In this document: positions 8,590 through 16,525 of the stretch, piece after piece | Numbering within the stretch: the stretch's first letter is position 1 | Layout of the letters: each line of letters opens with the position of its first letter | NCBI RefSeq assembly: GCF_900176385.1 | Contig: NZ_FWXN01000013.1 | Coordinates: 1-64,000 of the forward strand | From: Janibacter indicus | GTDB lineage: Bacteria > Actinomycetota > Actinomycetes > Actinomycetales > Dermatophilaceae | Direction: 5' to 3' | Length of the DNA stretch: 64,000 nucleotides | Position numbers and translations under genes: made by a program | Notes under the pieces: model-generated | Databases searched by the model: none | Seen by the model: only the letters and a program-made list of their open reading frames with translations | What the model was told of the DNA's origin: nothing

Positions 8590-9822
8590 TCAGGCGTCGG
8601 GGTGGGCGGCGAAGGCGTCGGCGAGCATCGGGGCGACGATCTCGCGCTGCCAGGGGCGCACGCCGAGGTCGGCGAGGGCGGCGGCGAAGGCCGCGGGGGT
8701 GCGCTCGGCCGGCGGGCTCCACACGACCCGGCGCAGCGGGTCGGGGGAGCAGACGTTTTCGATCGGGACCGTGTGTGCCTCGGCGAAGGCGCCGAGGGTC
8801 TCGCGGGTGGTGGCCAGCCGCTCGGCGGCGAGCGGGTCGCGGCTGGGCCAGGAGCGTTGCGGGGGAGGGCCGTCGGCCTTGACCGAGGCCGGCGGCAGTT
8901 CGGCGTCGGGGAGCTTGCGGGCCCGGGCCACAGCGTCGAGCCAGGCCCGCTGACTGCGCTGGATCGCCCGGTGGCCGCGAGGCAGGTCAGCGGGGGCGTG
9001 CGGGTCGGCGAGGGCGATGTCGACGAGGGAGGTGTCGGGGATGACCCGACCCGGCGAGGTGTCGCGGTCGCGCGCGATGCGGTCGCGCTCGTACCAGAGC
9101 TCGCGCACCGTCGCGAGCACGCGCGGCTGACGGATCTTGTGGAGGCCGGAGGTGCGTCGCCACGGGTCCTCCTTGACGGCCGGGCGCCAGGACAGCAGGG
9201 CCTCGAACTCCTGTCGCGCCCACTCGCCCTTGCCCTGGGACGCCAGGTCCGCACCCATGAGGTTGCGCAGCTCGCCGAGCACCTCGACGTCGAGCGCCGC
9301 GTAGCGCAGCCACGGCTCGGGCAGCGGTCGGGTCGACCAGTCGACCGCGGAGTGCTCCTTGGCCAGGCTGATGCCGAGGTAGTGCTCGATGACGGCGGCG
9401 AGCCCGACGCGGGGGAGCCCGAGCAGGCGCGCGGCGAGCTCGGTGTCGAAGATCTGCCGTGGCACCAGACCTACCTCGCGCAGGCAGGGCAGGTCCTGGG
9501 TGGCCGCGTGCAGGATCCACTCACCGGTGCCGATGGACCGGTCGAGAGGTGTCAGGTCGGGCAGGGTCACCGGGTCGATGAGCCAGGTCCCGGCGCCCTC
9601 GCGACGTACCTGGACGAGGTAGGCGCTCTGCCCGTAGCGATATCCGGACGCACGCTCGGCGTCGAGCGCCACCGGTCCGACGCCCGCGGCGATCGCCGCC
9701 GCGCAGTCGTCGAGCTCGGACTCGCTCGTGATGACCGGCGGGACGCCCTCGGCGGGTTCGGTGAGCACCGGCAGCGGAGCGGGCGCCTCCGCTGCCTCGT
9801 CCGTGACGGGCTCGTCGCTCAC
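8590..9822 (-). CDS. rnd: ribonuclease D-like 3'-5' exonuclease with HRDC domain
   Basis: This 410-aa protein has a DEDD exonuclease domain: D54-A-E56 in [13 protein letters not shown], an Asp in [14 protein letters not shown], and the Tyr/Asp of [14 protein letters not shown]. An HRDC-like helical region with [15 protein letters not shown] follows, then further helices. RNase D trims the 3' ends of structured RNAs such as tRNA precursors. The GTG start at 9822 overlaps the DUF3000 stop as GTGA, so the two genes are probably translationally coupled. The same DUF3000/RNase D-like pair lies near hemE in Mycobacterium (Rv2680, Rv2681). Confidence 0.88.
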   Translation of the reverse strand: MSDEPVTDEAAEAPAPLPVLTEPAEGVPPVITSESELDDCAAAIAAGVGPVALDAERASGYRYGQSAYLVQVRREGAGTWLIDPVTLPDLTPLDRSIGTGEWILHAATQDLPCLREVGLVPRQIFDTELAARLLGLPRVGLAAVIEHYLGISLAKEHSAVDWSTRPLPEPWLRYAALDVEVLGELRNLMGADLASQGKGEWARQEFEALLSWRPAVKEDPWRRTSGLHKIRQPRVLATVRELWYERDRIARDRDTSPGRVIPDTSLVDIALADPHAPADLPRGHRAIQRSQRAWLDAVARARKLPDAELPPASVKADGPPPQRSWPSRDPLAAERLATTRETLGAFAEAHTVPIENVCSPDPLRRVVWSPPAERTPAAFAAALADLGVRPWQREIVAPMLADAFAAHPDA

Positions 9823-10400
9823 CGGCGGCGCCCCGGGAGAGCCGTGACGCCTGCGGGCAGGGGCGGGAGCCCGCCGACGGTGCCGAGCATGTCGGCCCAG
9901 GCCTGCAGGTGCACACCGACGGCCGAGTCGGCGGGGGTCCACGACGCGCGGATCTCCATCTCGACGTCGGGCTCGCGCTCCTCGAGGTCGGCGAAGGACT
10001 CGGAGACGACCCGGGTCACGGTGCCGGCGAGGTTGCCGGGCGTGATCCCGTGCGCCTGAAGCGCGTCGGTGAGCCAGGACCAGCCGACCGCGCCGAGCAT
10101 CGGGTCACCGGCGACCTCGGGCTCGAGCTCGGCCCGGGCGAAGGTCACCACGCGCCACGCGCCGCCCCAGGGCTCGGGCTCGCTCGGGTCGTGCAGCAGC
10201 ACGAAGCGCCCGGTCGCCAGGTCCTCGCCGTCGGAGGCGTCGAAGATGTCGGCGGTCATGGCGACGGCGTGGGGTGCCAGGCGGCTGGGCGCGGGCACCT
10301 CCGTCAGGCGCACCTCGGGGCGCAGCCGCGACTCGTGCAGGCTGCGCAGCGCGTGCGCGAAGTCCGGCGACTGGGCGTCGGAGATCTCTCGGGTGGCCAC
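9819..10400 (-). CDS. DUF3000 domain protein
   Basis: This conserved actinobacterial protein of 193 aa has no known function. It has no signal peptide or membrane segment. Recognisable blocks are [20 protein letters not shown] and [16 protein letters not shown]. The GTG at 10400 ([14 protein letters not shown]) was chosen because the longer start at 10457 would crowd the divergent hemE promoter. Its stop overlaps the RNase D start by GTGA. It is divergent from hemE with about 70 bp between the starts, so the two may share a regulatory region. Confidence 0.82.
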   Translation of the reverse strand: MATREISDAQSPDFAHALRSLHESRLRPEVRLTEVPAPSRLAPHAVAMTADIFDASDGEDLATGRFVLLHDPSEPEPWGGAWRVVTFARAELEPEVAGDPMLGAVGWSWLTDALQAHGITPGNLAGTVTRVVSESFADLEEREPDVEMEIRASWTPADSAVGVHLQAWADMLGTVGGLPPLPAGVTALPGRRR

Positions 10401-10472
10401 CCTGCGAGGGTAGGTCGCCGACGGCCGCCAGCGCGGGAGGGCACGCCGGACGGGCATGGGAGGATGCGGCCC

Positions 10473-11516
10473 GTGACCACCTCTGCCTCGCCCTCCGACA
10501 GCCCCCTGGTCCGCGCGGCCCGCGGGGAGACCGTCTCGCACACCCCGGTGTGGTTCATGCGCCAGGCCGGTCGCTCGCTTCCCGAGTACCGCGAGGTCCG
10601 ACGCGGCACCGACATGCTCGAGACCTGCCGCACGCCCGACCTGGTCACCGAGATCACCCTGCAGCCGGTGCGCCGACACCGGGTCGACGCCGCGATCTTC
10701 TTCTCCGACATCGTCGTCCCCCTGCAGGCCGCCGGCGTCGACATCGACATCGAGCCGGGCGTCGGACCGGTCCTCGACGAGCCCTTCGCCTCCCGCGAGG
10801 ACCTCGACCGGATCCCCGAGCTGACCGCCGACATGATCCCCGACATCGCCGAGTCGGTCCGGAGGATCGTCCTCGAGCTCGGCCCGACCCCGCTCATCGG
10901 GTTCGCCGGTGCCCCCTTCACCCTCGCCTCCTACCTCATCGAGGGCGGGCCCAGCCGCAACCACGAGCTGACCAAGTCGCTCATGCACGGCGACCCCGAG
11001 CTGTGGAACGACCTGTGCGCCCGGCTGACGCAGATCTCCGCCGCCTTCCTCAAGGTCCAGGTCGAGGCGGGCGCCAGCGCCCTGCAGCTCTTCGACTCGT
11101 GGGCCGGCTTCCTCTCCAAGGCCGACTACCGCCGTTACGTCCTGCCGCACACCCAGGCGACCCTCGCCGCGCTGGCCGACGCAGGCGTCCCGCGGATCCA
11201 CTTCGGCGTCGGCACCGGCGAGCTGCTGCCCGACATGGCCGCTGCCGGCACCGAGGTCATCGGCGTGGACTACCGCGTCAACCTCGCCGAGGCCATCGAG
11301 CGGGTCGGCGGGGACCAGCCGGTCCAGGGCAACCTCGACCCGGCGCTGCTCTTCGCCCCCTGGGAGGTCGTCGAGCGCGAGGTGCGGCGCATCCTCGACG
11401 AGGGCCGGGCCGCCCCCGGCCACATCTTCAACCTCGGCCACGGCGTCCTGCCCGACACCGACCCCGTGGTCCTCACCCGGGTCGTCGAGCTGGTCCACGA
11501 GGTCAGCGCGCGCTGA
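10473..11516 (+). CDS. hemE: uroporphyrinogen decarboxylase
   Basis: This 347-aa enzyme converts uroporphyrinogen III to coproporphyrinogen III in the cytoplasm. Both family signatures are present: [11 protein letters not shown] (residues 25-35, substrate-binding Arg) and [17 protein letters not shown]. The length is typical. The GTG at 10473 lies eight bases after GGGAGGA; an in-frame ATG at 10464 is too close to that site. The haem genes hemY and hemQ follow after one intervening convergent gene, and the set matches the Rv2678c-Rv2676c group of mycobacteria. Confidence 0.95.
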   Translation: MTTSASPSDSPLVRAARGETVSHTPVWFMRQAGRSLPEYREVRRGTDMLETCRTPDLVTEITLQPVRRHRVDAAIFFSDIVVPLQAAGVDIDIEPGVGPVLDEPFASREDLDRIPELTADMIPDIAESVRRIVLELGPTPLIGFAGAPFTLASYLIEGGPSRNHELTKSLMHGDPELWNDLCARLTQISAAFLKVQVEAGASALQLFDSWAGFLSKADYRRYVLPHTQATLAALADAGVPRIHFGVGTGELLPDMAAAGTEVIGVDYRVNLAEAIERVGGDQPVQGNLDPALLFAPWEVVEREVRRILDEGRAAPGHIFNLGHGVLPDTDPVVLTRVVELVHEVSAR

Positions 11517-11528
11517 GCCGCTCGGGGC

Positions 11529-12515
11529 TCAGGCCTCCGCGGTCGGGGTCGCAGGCGTGGCTGCGGGACGAGCCGCCCGACGGCGGCGCACCCACCACAC
11601 GAGCGGCGCTCCGAGGATCGCCAGCGTCACGGCGAAGGGGGTCACCGCGCCGAGCACGGTCATGCCGACGGCCAGTGCGTCGGTGAAGGCCGACCACCCG
11701 GAGCCCAGCCCGGCGAGGAAGCCGGTGCGCTCCTCCTCGGGCTCGTCGGCCGGTGCGTCCTCGGTCGTCAGGCTCACTGTGATCGGGGCCGTCGTCGTGC
11801 GCTTCTCGAGCGACTTCTGCTGGCTCTTCAGCGCCTCGAGGTCCGCCTCGCGCGTCGACAGCTGGCTCTCGAGCGAGACGATCTGGTCGAGGTCGTCGGC
11901 GGAGTCGATGAGCTTGCGCAGTCGCTCCACCGAGGCGGTCATCGTGCGCACCCTGGCGTCGGTGTCGGTGTACTGCGAGGTGAGGTCCTCCGCCTCGGCC
12001 GAACGGTGGGTCACCTCGCCGACGTCGGCAAGCTTGGTGATCGTCGCGTCGAGCTCGTCGACGGGGACGGTGACGGTGATCTCCGCCCAGTCGCCGCGCG
12101 ACCCGTCATCAGCCCGCGAGTCCTCGCTCGAGACATAGCCGCCGGCACGCCTGGCCGTCGAGCGCACCTTGGCGCTGGCCTGGTCGACGTCCCCCACGGT
12201 CAGCGACAGCTCCGCGGAACGGGCCACGTGCGTCCCGGCCGGCGTCGTGTCCGATGCCTTGTGGCTGGACCGCTGCTGGTCACTCTGCCCTGACGAGTCC
12301 CGCCCTGACGCGTCCTGCGCTGAGCCCGGCGCCGCTCCACCGGCGGCCGACTCGCTCTGCCCGTCCCCGGAGCTCTGGGTCGTGGACATGCTGGGTGCCA
12401 CGTCGCTGCCACTGTCGCTACCGCCGGCGCAGCCCGCCAGGGTCACCCCGCCCGCGGCGACCAGCGCCGCCCAGCGTGCCGTCGTCCACCGTGTCGTCCC
12501 TCGTGTGTTGCTCAT
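11529..12515 (-). CDS. DUF4349 lipoprotein with C-terminal membrane anchor
   Basis: This 328-aa protein has an N-terminal lipoprotein signal with lipobox LAGC (TLAGCAGGSD), then a Ser/Gly/Gln-rich linker. A DUF4349 domain starts around SAELSLTVGDVDQASAKV and includes a coiled coil (ESQLSTREADLEALKSQQ). One C-terminal membrane helix ends in WWVRRRRA. It should be exposed on the outer face of the membrane. The function is unknown. The ATG at 12515 follows AGGGGTGA; an upstream GTG at 12563 has no such support. It is convergent with hemE and divergent from hemY. Confidence 0.85.
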   Translation of the reverse strand: MSNTRGTTRWTTARWAALVAAGGVTLAGCAGGSDSGSDVAPSMSTTQSSGDGQSESAAGGAAPGSAQDASGRDSSGQSDQQRSSHKASDTTPAGTHVARSAELSLTVGDVDQASAKVRSTARRAGGYVSSEDSRADDGSRGDWAEITVTVPVDELDATITKLADVGEVTHRSAEAEDLTSQYTDTDARVRTMTASVERLRKLIDSADDLDQIVSLESQLSTREADLEALKSQQKSLEKRTTTAPITVSLTTEDAPADEPEEERTGFLAGLGSGWSAFTDALAVGMTVLGAVTPFAVTLAILGAPLVWWVRRRRAARPAATPATPTAEA

Positions 12516-12643
12516 CTCGATCACCCCTGCGTCGTGCGTCGGGTCTGCTCCCTTCGCTGTCATGGGTGTGACGGGGCCGCCGTGCGGACGGTTCCGTGCG
12601 GGCCGGTTCCTCCCGACGCGGGCGGCGGTGGGAGAGTGGGGGC

Positions 12644-14059
12644 ATGCCCCCTTCGGTCGTCGTCGTGGGTGGCGGACTCGCCGGTCTGGCCACGGCCCAC
12701 CACCTCCTGAGCTCCCGCCCCGACCTCGAGGTCACCGTCCTCGACGGGGGCGACCGCCCCGGTGGCAAGGTCCGCCGCGAGGAGGTCGGCGGTGTGCGGG
12801 TCGACGTCGGCGCCGAGTCGGTCGTCGCCAGCAGCGTCGCCGCCCGAGAGCTCGTCACCGGGCTGGGGTTGGCCGACCGGATCGTCCACCCCGAGCCGGT
12901 GCCCGCCTCGATCTGGTCCCGCGGCCGACGGCACCCGGTGCCGGCCCGCACCTTCATGGGCGTCCCCGGTCACGACTGCGACCCCTCCGGTCTCCTCGAC
13001 GAAGGGGAGGTCGCCCGCGCCACGCAGCCGACCCCCTTCGTCGTGGACCGCGACGACGTCACCGTCGCCGAGGCGGTCGCGACCGTCCACGGCCGTGCCG
13101 TCGTCGACCGGGTCGTCGAGCCGCTCCTCGGTGGCGTCTACGCCGGGCGGGTGGACCGCCTGTCGCTGCGCGCGACGATGCCGCTGCTGTGGGCGGCGCT
13201 CGCCGACGGCCGGTCGATGACCGAGGCCGTCGACGGGCTGCTCCCGCCGCCGGGGACCCCGCCGCGACCACGCGTCATGGGGCTGCGCGGGGGCATCGGG
13301 GGGCTCGCCGACGCCCTGGCCGATGCCGTCGTCGCCGCCGGCGGTCGGATCCGGACCGGGAGCCTCGTGCGGCGCCTGCAGCGCACGCCCACCGGCTGGC
13401 AGGTCATCGCCGGGGCGACCACCGCGCCCGTCGTCCACGACGCCGACCACGTCGTCCTCGCCACGCCCGCGACCCCGACCGCTCGCCTGCTCGCCGGCCA
13501 CGCGCCGGCCGGGTCGTCCGCGCTCGCCGGCATCGAGTACGCCTCGATGGCGGTCATGACGATGGCGCTGCCCGCGGCCACCACGCCGCAGCTTCCGGGC
13601 AGCGGTTTCCTCGTGCCGGCGGTCGAGGGCACGGCGATCAAGGCGAGCACCTTCAGCGCCTCGAAGTGGGCCTGGGTCCGCGAGGCCGGCGGGGAGGTCG
13701 TCCTGCTGCGCGCCTCGGCAGGGCGCGCGGGCGAGGTCGCCTCCCTCCAGCGCGACGACGACGAGCTCGTCGCCGCGGCGCTCGCCGAGATCGGCGAGGC
13801 GGTGGGCTCGCCGCTGCCCACGCCGGTCGACCACCACGTGCAGCGCTGGGGCGGCGGGCTGCCGCAGTACGACCTCGGGCACACTGAGCGGGTCGCCGCG
13901 GTCCGCGCCGCGGTGGCCGACCTGCCCGGGATCGAGGTCACCGGGGCGGCCTACGACGGTGTGGGCATCGGCGCGGTCCTCACCGGGGCCGCCGCCACGG
14001 CCACGACGATCCTCGACGCACTTCCCCCTTCGTCCACCCCTCGACAGGAGCACCGATGA
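12644..14059 (+). CDS. hemY: coproporphyrinogen III oxidase/protoporphyrinogen oxidase (HemY type, CgoX)
   Basis: This 471-aa FAD enzyme starts [20 protein letters not shown] with the dinucleotide-binding motif GGGLAGLA and has the family C-terminus [13 protein letters not shown]. In actinobacteria with HemQ this enzyme oxidises coproporphyrinogen III to coproporphyrin III. The neighbouring hemQ makes that the likely substrate here. The start at 12644 is preceded by a G-rich GGGAG stretch. Its last codon overlaps the hemQ start as ATGA, so the two genes are probably coupled. Confidence 0.9.
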   Translation: MPPSVVVVGGGLAGLATAHHLLSSRPDLEVTVLDGGDRPGGKVRREEVGGVRVDVGAESVVASSVAARELVTGLGLADRIVHPEPVPASIWSRGRRHPVPARTFMGVPGHDCDPSGLLDEGEVARATQPTPFVVDRDDVTVAEAVATVHGRAVVDRVVEPLLGGVYAGRVDRLSLRATMPLLWAALADGRSMTEAVDGLLPPPGTPPRPRVMGLRGGIGGLADALADAVVAAGGRIRTGSLVRRLQRTPTGWQVIAGATTAPVVHDADHVVLATPATPTARLLAGHAPAGSSALAGIEYASMAVMTMALPAATTPQLPGSGFLVPAVEGTAIKASTFSASKWAWVREAGGEVVLLRASAGRAGEVASLQRDDDELVAAALAEIGEAVGSPLPTPVDHHVQRWGGGLPQYDLGHTERVAAVRAAVADLPGIEVTGAAYDGVGIGAVLTGAAATATTILDALPPSSTPRQEHR

Positions 14060-14775
14060 CCACCCGGCCCGTCCCCGCCAAGCCCACGCGCGAGCAGCTC
14101 GAGGCGATCAACAGCAGCGTGCACTACGCGATGTTCAGCGCCTTCGCGCTCGTGACGCCCGTCGGTGACGACGACCGCGCGGCGATCACGCAGGAGGTCG
14201 AGGCGCTCTTCGCGGAGCTCACCGAGGGGGGCGTGCGCATCCGTGGCGTCTACGACGTCGCGGGCCTGCGCGCCGACGCCGACATCCTCGTGTGGTGGCA
14301 CGCCGACGACATCGAGCTGCTGCAGGACGCCTACAAGCGACTGCTGCGCACCGAGCTCGGCGCGCACCTCGACCCGGTGTGGTCCAACGCCGCGGTCCAC
14401 CGTCAGGCGGAGTTCAACCGCAGCCACGTGCCGGCCTTCATGGCGGGGGAGGAGCCGCGCGACTACGTGTGCGTCTACCCCTTCGTGCGCTCCTACGACT
14501 GGTACGTCCTCGACGACAAGGACCGCCGCTTCATGCTCGCCGAGCACGGGGCGATGGCCAAGGACTACCCGGACGTGCGCGCCAACACCATCCCTGCCTT
14601 CGCCCTCGGCGACTACGAGTGGATTCTCGCCTTCGAGGCCGACGAGCTGCACCGCATCGTCGACCTCATGCGCGAGCTGCGGGCCTCCAAGGCGCGCCTG
14701 CACGTGCGCGAGGAGATCCCCTTCTTCACCGGCCCGCGCGTGAGCGTCGAGGCCCTGGTGGCCGGCCTGCGCTGA
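14056..14775 (+). CDS. hemQ: coproheme decarboxylase (HemQ/ChdC)
   Basis: This 239-aa protein of the chlorite dismutase-like family decarboxylates coproheme to haem b in the last step of the coproporphyrin route. Family blocks seen are [39 protein letters not shown] (with the active-site Tyr region), [21 protein letters not shown] and [12 protein letters not shown]. It overlaps hemY by ATGA. Ferrochelatase (cpfC) is not in the window. Directly after the stop is copy 1 of the dispersed palindrome. Confidence 0.94.
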   Translation: MTTRPVPAKPTREQLEAINSSVHYAMFSAFALVTPVGDDDRAAITQEVEALFAELTEGGVRIRGVYDVAGLRADADILVWWHADDIELLQDAYKRLLRTELGAHLDPVWSNAAVHRQAEFNRSHVPAFMAGEEPRDYVCVYPFVRSYDWYVLDDKDRRFMLAEHGAMAKDYPDVRANTIPAFALGDYEWILAFEADELHRIVDLMRELRASKARLHVREEIPFFTGPRVSVEALVAGLR

Positions 14776-14803
14776 CGCGGCGCGGCGGCTCAGGTCCCAC
14801 CTG

Positions 14804-14887
14804 CCCCACGATTTCCGGGTCACCCGAGAAACTGCCCCTTCGCAAGGGTTTGAAACCCTTGCGAAGGGGCAGTTTCTCTTGCTGAGC
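14804..14887 (+). repeat. dispersed palindromic element, copy 1
   Basis: It begins CCCCACGATTTCCGGGTCAC and ends CTTGCTGAGC. Within it 14826-14878 is an almost perfect inverted repeat (stem of at least 24 bp around a single central base) that contains CCCCTTCG and its complement. It lies 28 bp past the hemQ stop. Confidence 0.9.
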
Positions 14888-14981
14888 CGGCCGCGTCCAC
14901 ACCCTTCGGTGCCGTGTGACGCTCGTCCACAGCCGGACGAAGGGAGGGTCAGCCGGGCCGCGGGACCAGCACCGTGGTCCC

Positions 14982-15893
14982 ATGATCGACGTCACCAGCG
15001 ACCTCTTCGCCGATCTGCTGCGGCTGCCCGACGGTCTCTTCACGCGCCAGGACGCCGTGCGCGCGGGGGTGCGTGACCGCGTCATCGCCGCCGCCGTACA
15101 CCGTCGGCTCATCGTCCGGGTCTGTCGTGGTGTGTACACGTCACCCGGCCCTCTCACCGTCGACGAGCAGCGTCACCTCGTGGCCCGCGCAGCACTGCGC
15201 TCCTACGAGGACGCCGTGCTCGTCGGAGCGCCCGCCGTCGCCGCTCATGGCATCCCGCTCTTCGAGGTGCCGGCGCTGCCGGGGGACATTGCGCGACCGA
15301 TCGTCAGGGAGGCGCGGACTGCGCAGCTGCGGATCCGCCCCCTTCGTCATGCGTCGGTGGAGACCGACTGGGGGCCGGCGACGGATCTGCCGACCTCGCT
15401 CCTCCAGCTGACGATGGACCACGGCATCCCGGCTGGGATCGCGTCCATCGACGCGGCCCTGCACACCGGCGCCACGGACACCGACGCGCTGCAGGCGGCG
15501 CTGGGCGAGATCGCCGCGTGGCCCCGCTCGTCCCGGGCTCGATGCGCCATTGCCTGGTCCGATGGGCGGGCGGAGTCGCTGGGAGAGAGCGTCACTCGCG
15601 CGATCCTGAATGGTGCCGGCTACCGCGTCGACTCGCAGGTGCGCATCGCCGACGGTGACGGGGTGGTCGTCGCCCGTGTCGACCTGGGCATCGAGGGCAC
15701 CCACGTGCTCCTCGAGTTCGACGGCAAGGTCAAGTACACGGATGGTGGGCCCGATGCGCTCTTCCGGGAGAAGAAGCGCGAGGACCGGATCAGGTCCCTC
15801 GGCTACGTCGTCATCCGCGTGACCTGGGCTGACCTCTTCCACGCCGAGCGCATCGTGCGCGCGGTCCGGGATGCCCTCGCTGCGGCCGCCTGA
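14982..15893 (+). CDS. AbiEi-type winged-helix plus DUF559/Vsr-like (PD-(D/E)XK) protein
   Basis: Residues 10-60 resemble the AbiEi antitoxin winged helix (LPDGLFTRQDAVRAGV, then RLIVRVCRGVYTSP). Residues 200-300 resemble DUF559/Vsr endonucleases: E202, D234 in ARVDLGI, E245-F-D-G-K in HVLLEFDGKV, and a tail REDRIRSLGYVVIRVTWADL. These could form a PD-(D/E)XK active site. The 303-aa form starts at ATG 14982, which has no Shine-Dalgarno site but a 7-bp hairpin (14962-14981) directly before it; a GTG at 14916 would add 22 unlikely residues. There is no AbiEii toxin partner. The cognate role is unknown: orphan antitoxin, nuclease or DNA-binding regulator. Confidence 0.75.
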   Translation: MIDVTSDLFADLLRLPDGLFTRQDAVRAGVRDRVIAAAVHRRLIVRVCRGVYTSPGPLTVDEQRHLVARAALRSYEDAVLVGAPAVAAHGIPLFEVPALPGDIARPIVREARTAQLRIRPLRHASVETDWGPATDLPTSLLQLTMDHGIPAGIASIDAALHTGATDTDALQAALGEIAAWPRSSRARCAIAWSDGRAESLGESVTRAILNGAGYRVDSQVRIADGDGVVVARVDLGIEGTHVLLEFDGKVKYTDGGPDALFREKKREDRIRSLGYVVIRVTWADLFHAERIVRAVRDALAAAA

Positions 15894-15905
15894 GGTTGAC
15901 AAGAC

Positions 15906-15977
15906 AAACTGCCCCTTCGCAGCAGTTTCAAACTCCTGCGAAGGGGCAGTTTCTCGGGTGACCCGGAAATCGTGGGG
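15906..15977 (-). repeat. dispersed palindromic element, copy 2 (inverted)
   Basis: On the minus strand it begins CCCCACGATTTCCGGGTCAC from 15977 and keeps the 16-bp outer stem AAACTGCCCCTTCGCA and its complement. The inner arms differ from copy 1 but still mostly pair. It lies between the convergent DUF559-like gene and msrB. Confidence 0.9.
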
Positions 15978-15996
15978 CGGGTGAGGTACCAGCCCC

Positions 15997-16425
15997 TCAG
16001 CCCTGAGCGGGCCGCAGCGTCATCGAGATCGAGTTGATGCAGTAGCGCTGGTCGGTCGGGGTGTCGTAGCCCTCGCCCTCGAAGACGTGGCCCATGTGGC
16101 TGCCGCAGTTGGCGCAGCGAACCTCGATGCGGGGGCGGCCGGGGAGCGAGTCGTCCTGGATGTACTCGACCCGGTCCTCGGCGAGCGGGGTGTAGAAGCT
16201 CGGCCAGCCGCAGTGGCTGTCGAACTTCGTGTCCGAGGTGAAGAGCTCGCTGCCGCAGGCGCGGCAGGCGTAGACGCCCTCGGTCTTGGTGTCGGTGTAC
16301 TCGCCGGTGAAGGGCCGCTCGGTGCCCGCGGCCCGCAGGACGGAGAACTCGTCGGCCGACAGCTCCTCGCGCCACTGCTCGTCGGACTTGGTGACCGCGT
16401 AGTCGCGGCCGGTGGGCTCCATCAT
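15997..16425 (-). CDS. msrB: peptide-methionine (R)-S-oxide reductase
   Basis: This 142-aa MsrB repairs R-methionine sulfoxide in proteins. Two CxxC pairs (C54/C57 and C104/C107) would hold the structural zinc. The catalytic Cys is C129 in RYCINSISM. HCGWPSF and GSHMGHVFEGEG are the usual substrate-site blocks. AGGAG stands upstream of the ATG at 16425; the next codon is also ATG. It is transcribed alone and leftward. Confidence 0.95.
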   Translation of the reverse strand: MMEPTGRDYAVTKSDEQWREELSADEFSVLRAAGTERPFTGEYTDTKTEGVYACRACGSELFTSDTKFDSHCGWPSFYTPLAEDRVEYIQDDSLPGRPRIEVRCANCGSHMGHVFEGEGYDTPTDQRYCINSISMTLRPAQG

Positions 16426-16525
16426 CGTCAGGCTCCTCGTCGATCGGTCTGCTCATCATGCAACGCGACGGCCCCCGGAGATCATCCGGGGGCCGTCGCA
16501 CGCCGTGGGGCGAAGGGAGATCAGC

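Larger units (their letters stand above)
14804..15977. mobile_element. candidate cassette: AbiEi/DUF559-like gene bracketed by inverted palindromic repeats
   Basis: An ~80-bp palindromic repeat at 14804-14887 (plus orientation) and its inverted copy at 15906-15977 flank a single gene at 14982-15893. The outward ends are the same 17 bases (CCCCACGATTTCCGGGT) in inverted orientation, as the ends of a transposable unit would be. A third, solo copy lies at 26967-27050. The repeats contain no transposase and no target duplication was recognised, so mobility is only an inference; the repeats may instead be terminators of the flanking genes. Confidence 0.4.

Noticed and set aside
10457-10457. Longer N-terminus for the DUF3000 protein
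   Set aside because: Starting there would add an Arg/Pro-rich tail and run into the hemE leader; the GTG at 10400 fits the family start better.
14982-15893. Complete type IV toxin-antitoxin (AbiEi/AbiEii) system
   Set aside because: Only the AbiEi-like winged helix is present. The adjacent genes are hemQ and msrB, and no nucleotidyltransferase toxin is found.
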